This document shows positions 25,098-25,807 of a DNA stretch of 25,807 bases, in pieces. The position numbers were made by a program, and so were the translations under genes. The DNA lies in assembly GCA_964565665.1 (NCBI GenBank), contig CAZMFZ010000042.1:1-25807 (forward strand), written 5' to 3'. Source of the stretch: CAZMFZ01 sp964565665. GTDB lineage: Bacteria > Bacteroidota > Bacteroidia > Cytophagales > UBA9547. The stretch's first letter is position 1; each line of letters begins with the position of its first letter. The notes beneath the pieces are model-generated. The model was not told the origin of the DNA, did not search any database, and saw only the letters and a program-made list of their open reading frames with translations.

Positions 25098-25157
25098 TCT
25101 AATTTCAGTTTTTCACATACTAACATTACAGAAAACATAAATTCAAAAAGATACAGC

Positions 25158-25167
25158 NNNNNNNNNN
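25158..25167. other. Assembly gap (10 N)
   Basis: Ten consecutive N. The round number suggests a placeholder of unknown true length. It falls inside the lipoprotein gene, and the reading frames before and after differ by 2 modulo 3 at the written length. Confidence 0.98.
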
Positions 25168-25168
25168 T

Positions 25169-25396
25169 CTTAAATCCGATAATTATTTTCAGTTTATTAT
25201 TTATTGGGATACAGGATTTGAAATTAAATCCCCCTTTCTTGACACATTAGTAGTTGATACAAACTATCAAGATTTATGCGACAGCATAACTATTAAACCA
25301 ATCAACGGAACTTTCAAAAAACTGTTCTATTTAAAACAGAAAGGCATCATTTCATTTGTAGATTGTGAAGAAAAAACGTGGAAATTGGAAGAATAG
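25169..25396 (+). CDS. Lipoprotein, 3' part (after the gap)
   Basis: Open frame of 75 codons from the gap to a TAG at 25394-25396, without its own start. It includes SDNYFQFIIYWDTGFEIKS, DTLVVDTNYQDLCDSITIKP and GIISFVDCEEKTWKLEE. The polar beta-type composition suits the C-terminal part of the lipoprotein begun at 24855. The other frames here are broken. If joined, the protein would be about 180 residues plus whatever the gap hides. No family recognised. Confidence 0.5.
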   Translation, partial: LKSDNYFQFIIYWDTGFEIKSPFLDTLVVDTNYQDLCDSITIKPINGTFKKLFYLKQKGIISFVDCEEKTWKLEE

Positions 25397-25478
25397 CTCT
25401 CGCCCTTGCTGGTATTTTCACCAAAAAGTAAATTAGTAGCAGTTATAAATTAGAATTTTGGAGTTCATTGATTTAGTG

Positions 25479-25506
25479 CTTTTTGGTCGAAAAGAAGACC
25501 AAAAAG
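25479..25506 (+). terminator. Hairpin 1 of the 3' cluster, likely terminator
   Basis: A 10-bp perfect stem, CTTTTTGGTC at 25479-25488 with its complement at 25497-25506 and an 8-nt loop, lies 83 nt after the lipoprotein stop. It has no T tail on the plus strand, so it may be a mobile hairpin rather than a terminator. Confidence 0.4.
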
Positions 25507-25514
25507 GAAGGAGG

Positions 25515-25556
25515 ATAAAACATAGCCCACGGTTTAAACCGTGGGCTATGTTTTAT
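25515..25556. repeat. 42-bp perfect palindrome (REP-like)
   Basis: A perfect palindrome with no spacer: arms 25515-25535 and 25536-25556 around the core CCCACGGTTTAAACCGTGGG. As RNA it forms a stem of about 19 bp with a tiny loop and ends in TTTTAT, so it could also terminate transcription. The GC-rich stem with an AT centre resembles dispersed REP-type palindromes associated with REP-associated tyrosine transposases; that link is inference. Confidence 0.7.
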
Positions 25557-25563
25557 TTGGAAC

Positions 25564-25602
25564 AGCCCTTTCAAGTTTTGATAATTTGAAAGGGCTTTTT
25601 TG
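25564..25602 (+). terminator. Rho-independent terminator (hairpin 3)
   Basis: An 11-bp stem, AGCCCTTTCAA at 25564-25574 with its complement at 25586-25596 and an 11-nt loop, followed by a T run to about 25601. This is the classical intrinsic terminator form for plus-strand transcripts. Confidence 0.7.
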
Positions 25603-25644
25603 TTGTTATTTTCAGCTCAAATTAAGTAATTTTAAACCAAAGTC

Positions 25645-25678
25645 AAAAAGCCCCCTTCGGGGGTTGGGGGCTTTTTTT
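25645..25678 (+). terminator. Rho-independent terminator with alternative UUCG stem (hairpin 4)
   Basis: An 11-bp stem, AAAAAGCCCCC at 25645-25655 with GGGGGCTTTTT at 25666-25676, runs into seven T. The C run can instead pair with the nearer G run (25660-25663) across a TTCG tetraloop at 25656-25659, giving two competing structures. Confidence 0.75.
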
Positions 25679-25682
25679 AACA

Positions 25683-25715
25683 AGACCTTCCACTTTTTTA
25701 AAAAGTGGAAGGTCT
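25683..25715. terminator. Hairpin 5 of the cluster
   Basis: A 16-bp perfect inverted repeat, AGACCTTCCACTTTTT at 25683-25698 with its complement at 25700-25715, separated by one base. There is no T tail on the plus strand. It touches the stop of the partial minus-strand frame at 25714, so it could terminate that gene. Confidence 0.5.
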
Positions 25716-25807
25716 AAAACGAAAACAAAATACCATTGAAAACAACATTTATTTGGGAAATTGGAGCTGGAGTATATACAACTACTAGTGTGTTTATCAG
25801 TTTTGAT
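25714..25807 (-). CDS. Possible 3' end of a minus-strand gene (partial)
   Basis: The minus strand from the window edge is open for 30 codons, reading SKLINTLVVVYTPAPISQIN then VVFNGILFSF and a TAG. Alternating hydrophobic residues and a final Phe resemble the last strand of an outer-membrane beta-barrel. Too short to name, and the rest lies outside the window. Confidence 0.3.
   Translation of the reverse strand, partial: SKLINTLVVVYTPAPISQINVVFNGILFSF

Noticed and set aside
25479..25715. Repeated hairpins as a CRISPR array
   Set aside because: The five stems differ in sequence, there are no regular spacers, and no cas genes are nearby.
1..25807. tRNA, rRNA, riboswitch or complete insertion sequence
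   Set aside because: No cloverleaf, rRNA core, known aptamer pattern or transposase gene was seen on reading both strands; very divergent small RNAs could be missed without a covariance search.

Overview
The window is AT-rich and looks like a chromosomal segment of a Bacteroidota (Cytophagales/Flavobacteriia-like) genome. The evidence is two type IX secretion (T9SS) C-terminal sorting domains, a Bacteroidota-style -33/-7 promoter (TTG-N19-TACTTTTG) before the DEAD-box helicase gene, weak Shine-Dalgarno signals, several TTG starts, and small Bacteroidota-type lipoproteins and membrane peptides. A run of 10 N at 25158-25167 shows this is a draft scaffold.

Layout. 1-5.4 kb: a membrane histidine kinase (+), a convergent FadN-type beta-oxidation fusion protein (-) separated from it by a perfect 15-bp hairpin, a 411-bp gap holding a possible 35-residue membrane peptide, and dCTP deaminase dcd (+). 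5.4-10.5 kb: the site-2 protease rseP (-), a divergent MsbA-type ABC exporter (+), and a hybrid histidine kinase/response regulator (-). 10.7-15.7 kb: an M23 endopeptidase lipoprotein (-), the isoprenoid gene dxr (+, no ATG start), a decayed stretch of about 690 bp with a broken gene, and ettA (-). 15.9-21.7 kb: all minus strand, with a sugar pair (RhaI-type isomerase plus a secreted PF06439/DUF1080 protein), two small membrane proteins, a deaD-type RNA helicase and a short-chain dehydrogenase. 21.9-23.2 kb: a membrane glycosyltransferase (+) with a very strong terminator.

The last 2.6 kb (23.2-25.8 kb) is different. A minus-strand T9SS sorting domain is cut off after about 55-65 residues. 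At about 23.38 kb it runs directly into a plus-strand surface-protein gene that is itself broken by frame changes and ends in a second T9SS sorting domain. A lipoprotein gene follows by a 4-bp overlap and is interrupted by an in-frame TAA and by the N gap. Then come five hairpins within about 240 bp, including a perfect 42-bp palindrome.

Most of the window is housekeeping and envelope maintenance: fatty-acid oxidation, nucleotide supply, intramembrane proteolysis, peptidoglycan remodelling, MEP isoprenoid synthesis, translation control and RNA remodelling. There is no large shared operon; genes are mostly single units or pairs with their own terminators. I saw no new defence or mobile system with intact parts. 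The best leads are the right-hand rearranged or misassembled surface-protein locus, the palindrome cluster and the small-protein candidates.
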